Assembly (NCBI RefSeq): GCF_910594005.1
Contig: NC_057834.1
Coordinates: forward strand, 106,977,650-107,041,649
From: Cervus elaphus
Lineage: Eukaryota; Chordata; Mammalia; Artiodactyla; Cervidae
Length of the DNA stretch: 64,000 bases
Direction of reading: 5' to 3'
Shown here: positions 33,260 through 45,441 of the stretch, piece by piece
Layout: each line of letters starts with the position of its first letter
How positions within the stretch are numbered: position 1 is the stretch's first letter
The notes under the pieces: model-generated
The model's database searches: none
What the model was told of the DNA's origin: nothing
What the model saw: only the letters and a program-made list of their open reading frames with translations
Position numbers and translations under genes: made by a program

Positions 33260-35269
33260 ATAATATGAATCATACTTCTAACAGTAAAAGGGAGGGCACT
33301 AGATAAGCTAAACACGAAACGTCTCATAATTACTGGGAGGATATTTTGAAGACCTACACTTCTAGGGCTGAAAGCCTAGAACACTCTGTGAACATTAAAT
33401 CTGCCCTTAGAAAAAAAATTGATATTAAGAAAAAATATATCACCTAATGCAGTTTATAAAAGTCCATGGTGTTCCCTCTTGAAGGCAACAGTGTATTTTT
33501 GCTAGGAGGATGCCAAGTTCACTGGCCTCTGTAGGCTTGCTGTTTACTGACATCTGATAGGCTTCAACATCTGTTGCCCTTCTCGATTGATGGGTGCTTC
33601 ATTTTAGCACGTCCCTGATGCCAGGCTGGTAAAAACTTCAGTACTGAGGTCTTCTAAGACACTCCTAGGTCAGTGACACAGCTTTGTTTGTGAAGCTGGC
33701 TGAGGGAAGGAATATTCGGGGAAGAGTGGTAAGGGACACGCCATCCATCTACCATGCTGGGTATTCTCAGTTCTACCCTTGGGTCAGGTGACAGCTCCAC
33801 ACAGTTATAAACCTGGGCAATTCTTAAGTTCAAGTCAAGTTTCAATGTTCTGCTCTGGACCCTTAACAACATAGTATAGGATGAATTCTTCTGCTGCTTC
33901 TGTAAAGTTTCATAGAAGGATTTCTCATTTTGTTTTTAAAGAAATGGAAACTTTAGAATTTGGTAGCAGGGAAGACATAGTCTCTTTTGGAGAATGGGTG
34001 TATACTTCCTTGACTCCGTGGACACTATCTGACTTGAGCTATTTCCCAGTTCTGTGTTGGCTGCTGGGAAGCTCCAAGTAATCCCCTCATTTCAGGGTCA
34101 GAGACCCACAGGCCAAATCTGCCCCATAAATCTGCTTGGTCTGGCACTCACCAAAGCAGGGTTAAAACAACCTGAATGTCAATGTCCTTAGGCAGAGTAT
34201 ACATTCTCCAACCTTCAGAAGAAATCATCTTGGCCTTTGCCAGTATTGTCCCATGCTTATACAGACTAGTTGGCACCTGAAGGCATATATATTTGAGTCT
34301 AAGTAGTTGGGGTATTCTCTTTCTACATAGCTTCTAACTTGTGTTTTATTTTGCTTAGTTTTATTCTGCCTAGCCCTTTATTATAAGCTTGCTCAAATCC
34401 TTTATGGAAGAGGAGTATGAAAAATTATTTTCTTCCCAAAGCAAAACTGCCAAGATGAGTGCAAGTAGCTGCATCCATTACATCCAAGGGATGATCATTT
34501 TGGGTCAGTCTCTTTGGCCTGCCCCACCTGTTAAAGGGAGCCTCAACACCTAGTTGAAACAGGCCCAGACACATGCCTTTTCCAGATCCAGCCCACTGTT
34601 ATCTGTCAGCCCAGCTATCACAGCCCACCCTATCTCCAGCAGCAGAGGGAGAGCAGAAAATGCATCCTGACATCACAGGAAGGACCCAAGTAAAAGGTGC
34701 ATTAATGTAGGCAAAAACAAGCCAGAAGAGTGATTAATTTGGCCTCCCCTTCAATATTATGTTTACACAAGTTGATTATATAGCACTTAATTACTAATTT
34801 GCCCTACTTAAACCAAGAGTGCTTTTAATTTTTAATGAGATAAGGGAATGAGATGCCTTTACTTAGTAAGGAGCAGCTATTTTATTTCCTTCTCTTGTTT
34901 TGCCCAGCCAATTAATAACATTTCTAAGGAAATGTATCCCTCTCATGAATTCTTTCTCATCTTCTTTCCAACCTCCCAGATTAAAAAAGAGATAGAAACA
35001 GACAAGAGGTCCTTAGAAACAAACTGACTTCACCTTCTGATCTGGTTGGCTGGGCTGGGAAAGGCCTTATAAAGCTGAGTGACATGGGATCCATAAATGG
35101 TTCTATTTTTTGGGAGTTGGGGTGTGTCTATTCCCAGAAACCATGACTTGGTTGTTACCAACACCAGAACACAGTTCTGGGCCTCCAAACAAGGCAATCC
35201 CCCCAGAACTCGGCATTGTTTCCTAAGTATTAACGTCAGATCATTTTAAGCATGGCCCTAGGGCAGCCC
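33260..35269. other. 2 kb of apparently unique intronic sequence
   Basis: No repeat named. 34690-34860 is notable for TAAT/ATTA-rich homeodomain-like motifs (see findings). No exon recognised. Confidence 0.4.
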
Positions 35270-35405
35270 ATAGGAAGAGCATGGGTTTTGGAGTCAGCTC
35301 TGGATTTGATCACCACCTCTGCTACTTGTGAGATGATGTATTTAAACTTCCCGAGCCTCAGTTTCCTATCTGTAATGGTGAGGTGAATAACCTATTTTCA
35401 AGAAG
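35270..35405 (+). repeat. MIR SINE
   Basis: GGTTTTGGAGTCAGCTCTGG, CTGCTACTTGTGAGATGATG, CCGAGCCTCAGTTTCCTATC. Confidence 0.75.
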
Positions 35406-35409
35406 TAAA

Positions 35410-35959
35410 GGTCATCTCCAGTACCTTAGCACACTGCCCAGCCCATCTCAGAAGAGGCACAGTTTTCCTATCTGTAGTGGAAGGTAAGGGAGGAAAATAA
35501 AGGCAGACATAAGGGGGTTCTGTTTGAGCATGCTAGGCTGTCTGTCATCTGTAGAGCTGGCAGATCTGATCAGTGCTACTCAAAGGGGCTGTCCACGACA
35601 TGATGACAAAAAGAGTTGCGCCAGAAAGTAAACAAACACACTGATTCTTTCATCGAGAACGCGGTGCTGTGAACACAATGTCATAATGGAGTTACATTCT
35701 GATGCAAGTGCAGATCTGTAACAAACCATTCACAGACTGGCCTCTGGTCTGCAGACAGACCTGCCCAGCCCAGTCTGGATGACGGCGGAGGATGGTGGTT
35801 ACATGCTCCTGAACACTCTCTCCCACTCTCCTCTGGGCTGATCCAGGCTCATGTCTCTGAACCATATCAACGAGCTTCTTTGACCTCTGACTTCGACTCC
35901 ACCCAATGGAAACCTGACAGTCAATCAGTGAGAGGGAAAAGAAAGGGGTCAATAATCCA
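35410..35959. other. Intronic sequence, nothing recognised
   Basis: Short minus-strand ORF of 86 codons at 35692-35952 without motif; no repeat recognised. Confidence 0.35.
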
Positions 35960-36225
35960 GCTCGTCACTTCCAGGGTCACTGGCAAGACAGCTGACTTGG
36001 TAGCCTCCATATAGTCCTCTCTTCTGGAGTTCAGAGGTTCTAGGAACTGTGTTCCTCCTTCACCTCTTAAGGTCCAGCTCTTACAGATTCCAGTATACTA
36101 CATCTTCCCTTGTGATTTCTCCAGAGCCAGTCCACAGTCTGTAAACAGTCCCTCTACTAAACTCCCTACAACTATCCTAATTTGAGGGTATCTTCTGTGG
36201 AGACCTTGACTAACACAGTGACATT
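35960..36225 (+). repeat. Old LTR-like repeat (MLT-type 3' portion)
   Basis: TACATCTTCCCTTGTGATTT, AGTCTGTAAACAGTCCCTCT, then GAGACCTTGACTAACACA resemble the 3' part of an ancient ERVL-MaLR LTR. 50095-50440 has a similar end. The family is uncertain. Confidence 0.35.
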
Positions 36226-36265
36226 TTAATGTATATTCAAATTCTAGTTGTCTAGAGAAGCAGAC

Positions 36266-37331
36266 AACTAGAAGCAGAAGAATTGGAAAATTCTGAAAGA
36301 GATGGGAATACCAGACCACCTGACCTGCCTCTTTAGAAACCTGTATGCAGGTCAGGAAGCAACAGTTAGAACTGGACATGGAACAACAGACTGGTTCCAA
36401 ATAGGAAAAGGAGTACATCAAGGCTGTATATTGTCACCCTGCTTATTTAACTTATATGCAGAGTACATCTTGAGAAATGCTGGGCTTTATGAAGCACAAG
36501 CTGGAATCAAGATTGCCAGGAGAAATATCAACAACCTCAGATATGCAGATGACACCACTCTTATGGTAGAAAGTGAAGAAGAACTAAGGAGCCTCTTGAT
36601 GAAAGTGAAAGAGGAGAGTGAAAAAGTTGTCTTAAAGCTCAACATTCAGAAAACTAAGATCATGGCATCCAGTCCCATTACATCACGACAAATAGATGGG
36701 GAAACAGTGGAAACAGTGGCTGACTTTATTTTTCTGGGCTCCAAAATCACTGCAGATGGTGACTGCCGCTATGAAATTAAAAGATGCTTACTCCTTGGAA
36801 GGAAAATTATGACCAACCTAGACAGCATATTAAAAAGCAGAGACATGACTTTGCCAACAAAGGTCTGTCTAGTCAAGGCTATGGTTTTTCCAGGGGTCAT
36901 GTATGGATGTGAGAGTTGGACTGTGAAGAAAGCTGAGTGTCGAAGAATTGATGTTTTTGAACTGTGGTGTTGGAGAAGACTCCTGAGAGTCCCTTGGTCT
37001 GGCAAGAAGATCCAACCAGATCCAACCAGGATGGCCTAAAGGAGATCAGTCCTGGTGTTCATTGGAGGGACTGATGTTGAAGCTGAAACTCCAATACTTT
37101 GGCCACCTGATGTGGAGAGCTGACTCATTTGAGAAACCCTGATGCTGGGAAAGATTGACGACAGGAGGAGAAGGGGACGACAGAGGATGAGATGGTTAGA
37201 TGGCATCACTGACACAATGGACATGGGTTTGGGTGGACTCTGGGAGTTGGTGATGGACAGGGAGGCCTGGCATGCTGTGGTTCATGGGGTGGCAAAGGGT
37301 CGGATACGACTAAGCGACTGAACTGAACTGC
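36266..37331 (+). mobile_element. BovB (RTE) LINE, 3' 1.05 kb
   Basis: Sense BovB, 5'-truncated in the RT and ending in GACTAAGCGACTGAACTGAA. The first 14 or so bases (36266-36280) do not match BovB and may be filler. AGAGAAGCAGAC occurs at 36254-36265 and 37332-37343, a likely 12-bp target duplication. Confidence 0.9.
36302..37039 (+). pseudogene. BovB reverse transcriptase remnant
   Basis: 245 open codons from inside the RT fingers to the C-terminal region: G-V-H-Q-G-C-I-L-S-P at about residues 39-48, catalytic Y-A-D-D-T-T-L-M at about 79-86, and V-M-Y-G-C-E-S-W-T-V near residue 199. It has no N-terminal half and runs out of frame after W-C-W-R-R-L-L-R-V-P-W. The apparent Met start is internal and meaningless. 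Confidence 0.9.
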
Positions 37332-37632
37332 AGAGAAGCAGACTCACAGATATAGAGAACTTATTTGTGGTTGCCAAGGGGGAGAGGGAGTGAGGCAGGG
37401 GTGGATTGGGAGTTTGGGATTAGCAGATGCAAACTACACAGGATGCAAAAACAACAAGGTCCTGGATAGCAGAGGGAACGATATTCAATATCCTGTGATA
37501 AACCATAATGGAAAAGAATATGAAAAAGAGGGCATATATAAGTATAACTGAATCATTTTGTTGCACAGCAGAAATGAACACAATACTGTAAATCAGCTAT
37601 TCTTCAATAAAATAAATTTAAAAAAAATTTTA
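37332..37632 (+). repeat. L1 LINE 3' end (ruminant type)
   Basis: ATAGAGAACTTATTTGTGGT, TTGCCAAGGGGGAGAGGGAG, GATTGGGAGTTTGGGATTAG and TTCTTCAATAAAATAAATTT: the ruminant L1 3' UTR with its A-rich end, directly abutting the BovB. Confidence 0.8.
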
Positions 37633-37694
37633 AAAAATAATGGTAATCACACTCAGCCTCACAGGAGTCCACTTCCAAGTATGACTGAGTTGAA

Positions 37695-37830
37695 CAATCT
37701 TCAGCTTTGGAATTCTAGCCTAGGCCTTGGATTCTGGCCCCCGCCATTTCTAGCATTTGACTTTGGTAAGTCACTTAAACCTTCCTACCCTGTTTCTTCA
37801 TTTGTAAAATTTATGATGATAATAGTATAG
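37695..37830 (+). repeat. MIR SINE
   Basis: TTTGACTTTGGTAAGTCACT then TTTCTTCATTTGTAAAATTT. Confidence 0.65.
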
Positions 37831-37834
37831 GAAA

Positions 37835-39254
37835 TTTCCTTATGCATAACTTTTAACATGGTACCAAATTTTTAGATGTTCAAATTTCTTTGAAATGTAT
37901 ATGATTAGAGAGATGACATCCAAGTTTCTGTACTCATAGCACTTTATGGCTCACTGCAAAGTATCAAACATTTCCAATAAGTAACGGTAATAACGATATT
38001 TTTCTCTTGCAAAGGTCTTGATCATTTGCCTCAATGATGGAATCAGAAGTCTTTTCATAGGTTTCAGCAAGACCTCTAAATATTCCATGGCTCTGAATCT
38101 AACTTTGTCCAGTGGTATCTATATCTATATGTGTGCGTTTATGTGTGTGCATGTGTAGGCATTTTTAAGAACTTTTCCCCAGTTACAGACAATTCCTGAT
38201 TTAACTAAAGGTCTTATCTTCCCTCATGTTTTATTTGCTTCTATAGCTTAATTTACTGTGTTGAATATTAAATTTATATTGCACAGATCTTCTATTCCTA
38301 ACATCCTAGAGTAAAGAGAAGAAAGCCCAAGTTATTCATTTCTAATTTATCCCAACAAGGAAATTCACCATAAAAAATAAAAGCATAAATAATAATTAGA
38401 ATGAGGAATTAAGTATGTATAGACATTCATTTCTACAAAATAATCTAACATATTTTTTCAGATTTGTACCAGTATAAAATGTTGTCTTGAACAAAATTAA
38501 GTTAAAGAGAAGTAGGTAAACTTTATTTTAGAATTACAGTCCTGAAATCCTTCTAAGCAACTAAAGGACTCAGTAGATATTTGGCTACTGTTTGCTTTTA
38601 TAATAGTCCAATTCTTAAGTTCCTGAGTAAAAACTGCAGGAGGAGGAAGATATTTGAAAAAAATGCTTGTTAGCCTAAACCTCTGTGTTAATAACAATAC
38701 TATAAAAAGTGTCTTTTAACTAAAGTTCTTAATTAGTTAAGTGCTTTTTTATATCTATCTCTATAAAAAGTAAATGGACAGGTTATGATTAAATACAAAA
38801 AGATAAAACACTACTGGGAACATGGTATGAAGTCTTCTCCAAACAAAAGAAGTAGAAAACTTCCAAACCAAAGAGGGTATGTTTCTTCTTTTTATTTCTA
38901 CAAGTCATAATCAACAAAGTAGCAATGATAAACATGGATGCGGATATATTCTATTATCCATTCCACACTGTAGAAGAGCAGCTGAGCTACCACATTGTAA
39001 TCTCTGCTTTTTCCAGGCAACAGATATAAAAAGCATGGTTTGAGGGAACAAAAAGAACAAGGTTATATGACCTCACTGTTAACATCCACTGGTTGCTGCA
39101 GAGATTCTGTGAATGACAAACCGGAGATTCTTTGACTGACATAGGATGGAAAGTAACAGGCCTTGATCTAGGATCACCCTATGAACGGGAGAGTCAAATG
39201 TCATATATCTTGTATGTTGAAATAATCTCTTAAAGATAGAATTCTAAGTTTGAG
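37835..39254. other. Intronic sequence, nothing recognised
   Basis: AT-rich with a short (TG)n-like patch at about 38110-38160; no named repeat or exon. Confidence 0.35.
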
Positions 39255-39465
39255 CTACTTTTTAATATTTATTTATTTTTATTGGAGTATAGTTACTTTA
39301 TAATGTTGTGTTAAAGTTTCTGCTGTACAGCAAAGTGAATCAGTTATATGTATACATATACGTTCTCATTTTTAGATTTCCTTCCCATTTAGGTCACCAC
39401 AGAGCATTGAGGAGAGGTCCTTGTGCTACACAGTAAGTCTTCATTAGTTATCGATTTTTTACTCA
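39255..39465 (-). repeat. L1 LINE 3' end, reverse
   Basis: TTTTTATTGGAGTATAGTTA, TTTCTGCTGTACAGCAAAGT, TTAGGTCACCACAGAGCATT: the reverse artiodactyl L1 3' UTR. Confidence 0.75.
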
Positions 39466-39553
39466 GTAGGGGATCTTAGTTCCCCAACCAGGGATCGAAC
39501 CAATGTTCCCCTGCAGTGGAAGCACAGAATCTTAACCACTGGGGAAGTCCCTA
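39466..39553 (-). repeat. CHR-2-type tRNA SINE, partial
   Basis: AGGGATCGAACCAATGTTCC and CTTAACCACTGGGGAAGTCC, reverse. The usual ACCACCAGG is deleted between CACTGG and GGAAG. Confidence 0.75.
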
Positions 39554-39559
39554 ATTTCT

Positions 39560-40019
39560 TATTTTTATATCCATGATGTCACTTTGCAAACTGGAGATAT
39601 GTAATTAATCAGGACCTGAATTTGTTTTGTTTTTTTTTTTTTCCGAGCAGGAGCAATTTTTAAACAAGATAAGAATGTACTGTTAATCAGGCATGGCAGT
39701 AAGTATAAAGAATGTTAAGGGCAATATCACATTCTTAATTTAATCCTTCTTTAAATTAATTACCATTCTAGGATTTTCTGTTGATTTTCTATGAGGCACT
39801 CCCATGTGGGATAGGACATCAAAAATCCAATCAGAGACCTGAATCTACTTAATAAGAAACCAGAATCTCATAGCTCTTGAAGCACATGCTTAAGCAGCAA
39901 AGGGCAAAAGGCTACTAGAGAGATGACAGTATCAGGACCATGTGTGAAATGAACAGGATTTTAAGAGGCCTGGGAATGAAAACCAAATGAAACTAAAATT
40001 CACAGCAAAAGACTCCTTA
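39560..40019. other. Intronic sequence, nothing recognised
   Basis: T(14) near 39629-39642; nothing else. Confidence 0.3.
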
Positions 40020-40580
40020 CACACAAGAAATGTGAGCCCTGAAATTTCACCCACTATTGGTGGGAGTATAAGGTGCTAATATGTATCAAAATCCTAAAGC
40101 TTGGGCAAACTCTTTGACCAAACAACCATACTTTCCATAATTTAGTTTCTGGAAATAACTTAGGGTGTGGGCAAATTTTAGCTACAGAGATGTTATTAGT
40201 TGCAATGTTCCTTAAAACAACAGAGACAACCTAAATATTCAAAACTAGAGGACTGGAAAAAATAAGTCATGGCATTTTCTATGGGGCAGAAAATTATACA
40301 GCCTACAAAAATGATAAATAAAGATGCTTACTATGTATTTTGGGGTGGGGGAAAAGGTTATAAAACAATATGCATTGTATGAATACATTTCTGCAATCAA
40401 GAAAAGTATAAAGTAATTTAAAAATATGGACCAAAGGATTAAAAAGATAGAAACCAGAATCTAATATAGTGATTGTTTTAGGATAGCAATATCAGTGTTT
40501 TCATACTTTTTTTTCAGCTTAACTGAATTTTTTTATTTTTCCCAATGAACACGAATTATTACTTGTATTCCAGAAAAAAG
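40020..40580 (+). mobile_element. Old L1 (L1M-type) ORF2 end and 3' UTR
   Basis: CACCCACTATTGGTGGGAGT, AACAACAGAGACAACCTAAA, AGAGGACTGGAAAAAATAAG and AAAATTATACAGCCTACAAA follow the L1 ORF2 3' end order. Highly diverged and non-coding. Confidence 0.7.
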
Positions 40581-40584
40581 AAAA

Positions 40585-42063
40585 AACTCAGCAAATTAAG
40601 ATTGAATGTGCCAAGAAATGAGATGGTTTCATATTTCTGAACATCCATTATATCAATATATCAGTCCTTCCAAACCTCCAGAAAACAAGATCATGATAAT
40701 CAACTTTACTTTGCAAAATGTAAAACTGGTATTTATGGTGACAGAAAGCCAAACAGAACTAAAAAGCACAGAAAGTTGACTCACAAAATAAAACAGAATG
40801 GAGAGGTATTGTGTCACATATAAAACCACAGGCTTTGAAGCACATAATAGGTGATGAATATAAACTGGCTCCAAATGAAGTAAAACCTCGCAAAAAAAGA
40901 ACAGAAAGAAGGAGAGGCTTTGGCTAAGTAGTGAGGGTGTTTGCAAGGACTGACCTTGAGGGTAGACCACTGCGGTCAGCGTGGATAGTTTATCCTGTGG
41001 GCACACATGACAGAAAGGGTGAGTAATCACCGCTCTCCACTGGCCGCTTACATGTACTGGTCTGCGAGACACAGGAGTCTGTCTGGAACGTGACAAGGAA
41101 AGCTGATGGTGGGAACGCATGGAGTCAATGGTTTACAGAGGCAGCAGCCCTCACACCGTGGGAGGAAAAGAGGTTTTGATTAATTGGTTGATTCCAAGGG
41201 CTTGTTTTCCTTATCCTGAAAGATGGCTGAATTCATTCTGATCTCTTGTCACTGTCTCCTTTTGCTGATTTTTACTTTAGATGCTTCTCTCTACTGCTTT
41301 TTTTATTTTTCCTGAGGTGGGGAGGGCAGGTGTCAAGATAAATAGCACTGTTAGAATTAAAGCTTATTTTATATAAATAGTCTTGGGGGAAAAAAACTGC
41401 CTTATAAGATAAGAAATTACAGGAAGCTAATGACATCTGCAGAGGGGCTGAAGGAAGCAGAAAGTGGAAAGCCATTTTGTATTTCTGCCTCTTTGCCACT
41501 GGACTGAGTTTTTCTCTCATGGCATTGTGAATCCGGTTTCTTGTGTTATGTGTCCTTTGTGTTTCTCAGAACTTCTGTATTGTCTGTGCTTAGAAAATGG
41601 AAGCGTGCTGATAGCCCATAAAGTTATTTTTTCCAGTTTGTTAATTTTCCAGGACCTAGGAGCCTACAGAATTGTTATGGGATGCTCCAAACTTCTAATT
41701 ATAATTATTTGCTTTCCAGGATATTCAGAATTAGAGAGGGTCACTTTGAAGTGCACTTATGGACAGAGGAGCAGTGGGTGACCTTCTAGGGATGGGGGAG
41801 AGGTCAGACAGAAAGATCACAGATGCCAAGGCTGCCTGGATTCCATGTTTTTATGACTATAAGGAGGGAGGAAGACTTCCTTCCTTGTGTCCCCTCTCAC
41901 TCAATAGCTAAACTTTTACCATGAAAGTGGAATCTCTGTGACTTGACTCCATTTTATTAAGCTATAGATACAGCTTAATACACAATACTTGTCACACTGT
42001 CTAGTGGAAGAACAGTTTTGAAAACTGCTCAGAGGAGAGCACCATTGCTGGGGAGGGACAAAA
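40585..42063. other. Intronic sequence, nothing recognised
   Basis: A minus-strand open frame of 155 codons at 40653-41120 has no family motif and low-complexity F/S/L composition. No named repeat. Confidence 0.35.
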
Positions 42064-42541
42064 AGGGTCCCCAACCTTTTTGGCACCAGGGACCAGGTTG
42101 GTAGAAGACAGCTTTCCATAGACTGGGGGCAGCAGAGGTGGGGTGGGGGTGGGGGTAGGGTAGGGGGTGGTGGTTTCAGGATGATTCAAGAGCCTTACAT
42201 TTATTGTGCACTTTATTTCTATTATTATTGCACTGTGATATAAATGTGATAATTGGACGACTCACCATAATGCATAATCGGATCATGAGGCATTAGATCC
42301 TCATAAGGAGCAAGCAACCTAGATCCCTCACATGTGCAGTTCACAGTAGGGTTCACACTCCTATGAGAATCTAATGCTGCAGCTGATCTGACAGGAAGTG
42401 GTGCTCAGGTGGTAATGCAAGTGATGGGGAGTGGCTGTAAATACCGATGAGACTTCGCTTGCTCACTCGTTGCTTACTGCCTGCTTACTAACAGACCATG
42501 GACTGGTACTGGTTTGTGGGCTGGGGGTTGGGGACTCCTGC
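42064..42541. mobile_element. hAT-type DNA transposon remnant, copy A
   Basis: Ends are near-inverted: GGTCCCCAACCTTTTTGGCA at the left and GGTTGGGGACTCC at the right. Internal phrases (GCAACCTAGATCCCTCACAT, GCTGATCTGACAGGAAGTGG) also occur in the copy at 54124. A G-rich run lies at 42133-42172. No transposase remains; the family name is not asserted. Confidence 0.7.
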
Positions 42542-42637
42542 TGTAAGATATTATTATTCTATTGTTTAATGTGGCTGGATAGCTATATCAATACCCTTTG
42601 TGAGATCCTAATTTGAAAAGGGAATAGTAGGAAGACT

Positions 42638-43021
42638 CTACTGAAGAATTGATGCTTCCAAACTGTGGTGTTGGAGAAGACTCTTGAGAGTCCCTTGGAC
42701 TGTTAGGAGATCCAACCAGTCAACCCTAAAGGAAATCAACCCTGAATGTCCATTGCAAGGACTGATGCTGAAGCTGAAACTCCAATACTTTGGCCACCTG
42801 ATGCAAAGAACTGACTCATTGGAAAAGACCCTGATGCTGGGAAAGATTGAAGGCAGGAGGAGACGGGGACAACAGAGGATAAGATGGTTGGATGGCATCA
42901 TTGACTCGATGAACATGAGTTGAACAAGCTCCAGGAGTTGGTGATGGACAGGGAGGCCTGGCATGCTGCAGTCCATAGGGTCGCAAAGAGTTGGACACGA
43001 CTGAGTGACTGAACTGAACTG
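42638..43021 (+). mobile_element. BovB 3' fragment with TSD
   Basis: 384 bp of sense BovB (ACTGTGGTGTTGGAGAAGAC to GAGTGACTGAACTGAACTGA). Flanked by AGGAAGACT at 42629-42637 and 43022-43030. It encodes only the extreme C-terminus. Confidence 0.9.
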
Positions 43022-43030
43022 AGGAAGACT

Positions 43031-43898
43031 TTAGCTGTCTAAAGGGAGGGCAGAAAAGGGCAGGGGAAGAGAGGGAGACTCTGAGGATGAGACTATGAAT
43101 GGATAAATAAACAAGGGGTGGAAGCAGGAACTATCAGTGGGCTGCAAAATTTGAATAGCAATGGACCTTGTAACTTGAGTAATCTCTCTCATTAATAACC
43201 CATCAGAAAATTCTATCCACTACCCCTTTCCCTCTAGCTGATACACTTTCCCCAGAATTGAAATATATAGAAGTGTGCAATAGCTATAAGTAAAATCCAC
43301 AACTCTAAGTTCTTCTGATCTGTTTGTACCAGCAAAGGAAGGCATAGTGCTCTATCCCTGGCTGATGTCATCCATTCATGGCCTAAGAATTTGGGAAATC
43401 CTATCTCCCCAGGCACGTAGGCCTTTTCCTACGTGTAGCCTGGGTCTTTTGGAGTCTTCTTATCCTTTCCTTCATCTGAAGGAGATGCCACTGGCTGAGT
43501 ATACCAAAGTCAGCCCATCTAGATAAGAAGTGAAATTCTTTATCCAACTACCATATGTGTAGCCTATGAGAAGACAAAACCTATGGCCCACAGGAATCAC
43601 TGAGTTGCTGGCAAGTTTTGCTCAGCTTTCTTAAAGGAAGGGGTAGCAGGCATCCTGAAGATCAAGTTAGGATCTATGAAATTCAGGTTTGAAGTCTGAA
43701 GTTCAGGTTGAAGAATATGAATCACAGGGAGGAAGTTATTCTGTTTCACCTCAACTTGCCAGAGTCCTGAGCTGGTCCACAGACCTGGGGCAAACAGGTT
43801 TGCATCTCTTCTTTAGAGAGAGATGAATGAATCCAAGTGTACATGCATTTACATTTCCAAACATAATCATTATAACAATGTTGATAATTATACCTGGG
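43031..43898. other. Intronic sequence, nothing recognised
   Basis: No named repeat or exon. Confidence 0.35.
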
Positions 43899-43910
43899 CT
43901 TCATGGAGGT

Positions 43911-44550
43911 TCATGGAATCAAGATTGCTGGGAGAACTATCAATAACCTCAGATATTCAGATGACACCATCCTTATAGCAAAGAACTACAGAGCCTCTTA
44001 ATGAAAGTGAAAGAAGAGAGTGAAAAAGTTGGCTTAAAACTCAACATTCAGAAAACCAAGATCATGGCATCTGGTCTCTTAAAAAGCAGAGACATTACTT
44101 TGCCAACAAAGATCCGTCTAGTCAAAGCTACGGTTTTTCCAGTAGTCATGTGTGGATGTGAGAGTTGGACTATAAAGAAAAATGAGCACCAAAGAAGTGA
44201 TGCTTTTGATTCAAGAAGACTCCTAAGAGTCCTCTGACTGCAAGGAGATCCAACCAGTCCATCCTAAAGGAAATCAGTCCTGAATATTCATTGAAAGGAC
44301 TGATGCTGAAGCTGAAACTCCAATACTTTGGCCACTGGATGTGAAGAACTGACTCATATGAAAAGACCCCGATGCTGGGAAAGATTGAAGGCAGGAGAAA
44401 AAGGGGACAACAGAGGATGAGATGGTTGGATGGCATCACTGACTCAATGAACATAAACTTGAGTAAACTCTTGGAGTTGGTGATGGACAGGAAGGCCTAG
44501 CATGTAGCAGTCCATGGGGTCTCAAAAGAGTTGGATGTGACTGAACTGAA
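43911..44550 (+). mobile_element. BovB 3' fragment, internally deleted, with TSD
   Basis: Sense BovB from the YADD region (a Phe/Ser-mutated form reading GATATTCAGATGACACC) to the tail. About 150 bases of consensus are missing at about 44074, between GATCATGGCATCTGG and AAAAAGCAGAGACATTAC. Flanked by CTTCATGGAGGT (43899-43910) and CTTCAAGGAGGT (44551-44562). Confidence 0.9.
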
Positions 44551-44564
44551 CTTCAAGGAGGTCA

Positions 44565-45269
44565 CTGAAGCTTTCAAAGGCTCTATCTCAGCAGTTCCAC
44601 AGGTATGGCAATTCTTCATTAAACATTTTTTAAAAAGGAAATAAATGAAACAAGCACCTGGAGAGGTCAATGACACTGTTTGACGATGTACAACAATCAC
44701 ACACAGAAGTCAAGACCACATCGGTTCTCTCTGATATGTGATGACAGGTAAGATTCAGGTCTCTTGCACCTGCTGGCTTTCTTTACTAGATTATAGTGTC
44801 TCCTAAAAATAATCAGAAGAGGCACTTAATTCTGTGGGTTGAACAGGGGGTGGGACCTTGTCTTTAAAATGTGGTAAGGCTTCCAGTTGCTACTCAAGTC
44901 ACTGATTCCAACATTCAATCTACCTTATCTTAGATTCTGTTCCAGAAGATTAAGGGAGAATATTATGTAGTGAAGAAGAGGTCAGTGTGGGATGAGGCTC
45001 AGTTTTCACCTAGGAGAAGATATGAGTGTAATCTTCTCAGAGTTAGAAACTCCAAATATGACTAAGATATCAATGAGGAGCCATAAGTCATGGTATGAAG
45101 AATTGGATGGAATAGTCAGATCATGTCACACAACTCTGTTTTGGCTGTAGACAATCTCCTTTGTGACCAATGACATTCCTTTTCAGAAAATTCACGCTTG
45201 AACATTTAAGAAACCAAAAAATATTTTTCAAGAAAAAAGAAAAAAATAAAAACAGAATGAAAATCGGCA
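44565..45269. other. Intronic sequence, nothing recognised
   Basis: No named repeat or exon. Confidence 0.35.
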
Positions 45270-45440
45270 GAGGATATATTAAATCCAGAGAGACCTTGAT
45301 TTCAATTTTACTTCTGTCCCTTATTAACTGTAGCCTTGAGCAAATTTCTTAAAACATCTCTGAGCCTGGTTTTCTTCATATATAACATAGGAATGAAAAG
45401 CCCTATCCTGCAGGTAGGGGAGACTGTCAAGATTAAATGA
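45270..45440 (+). repeat. MIR SINE
   Basis: ACTTCTGTCCCTTATTAACT, TGAGCCTGGTTTTCTTCATA, CAAGATTAAATGAGGTG. Confidence 0.7.
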
Positions 45441-45441
45441 G

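Noticed and set aside
40653..41120. 155-codon minus-strand ORF
   Set aside because: Low-complexity F/L/S-rich composition, no splice framing and no motif; FGGY C-terminal residues are absent.
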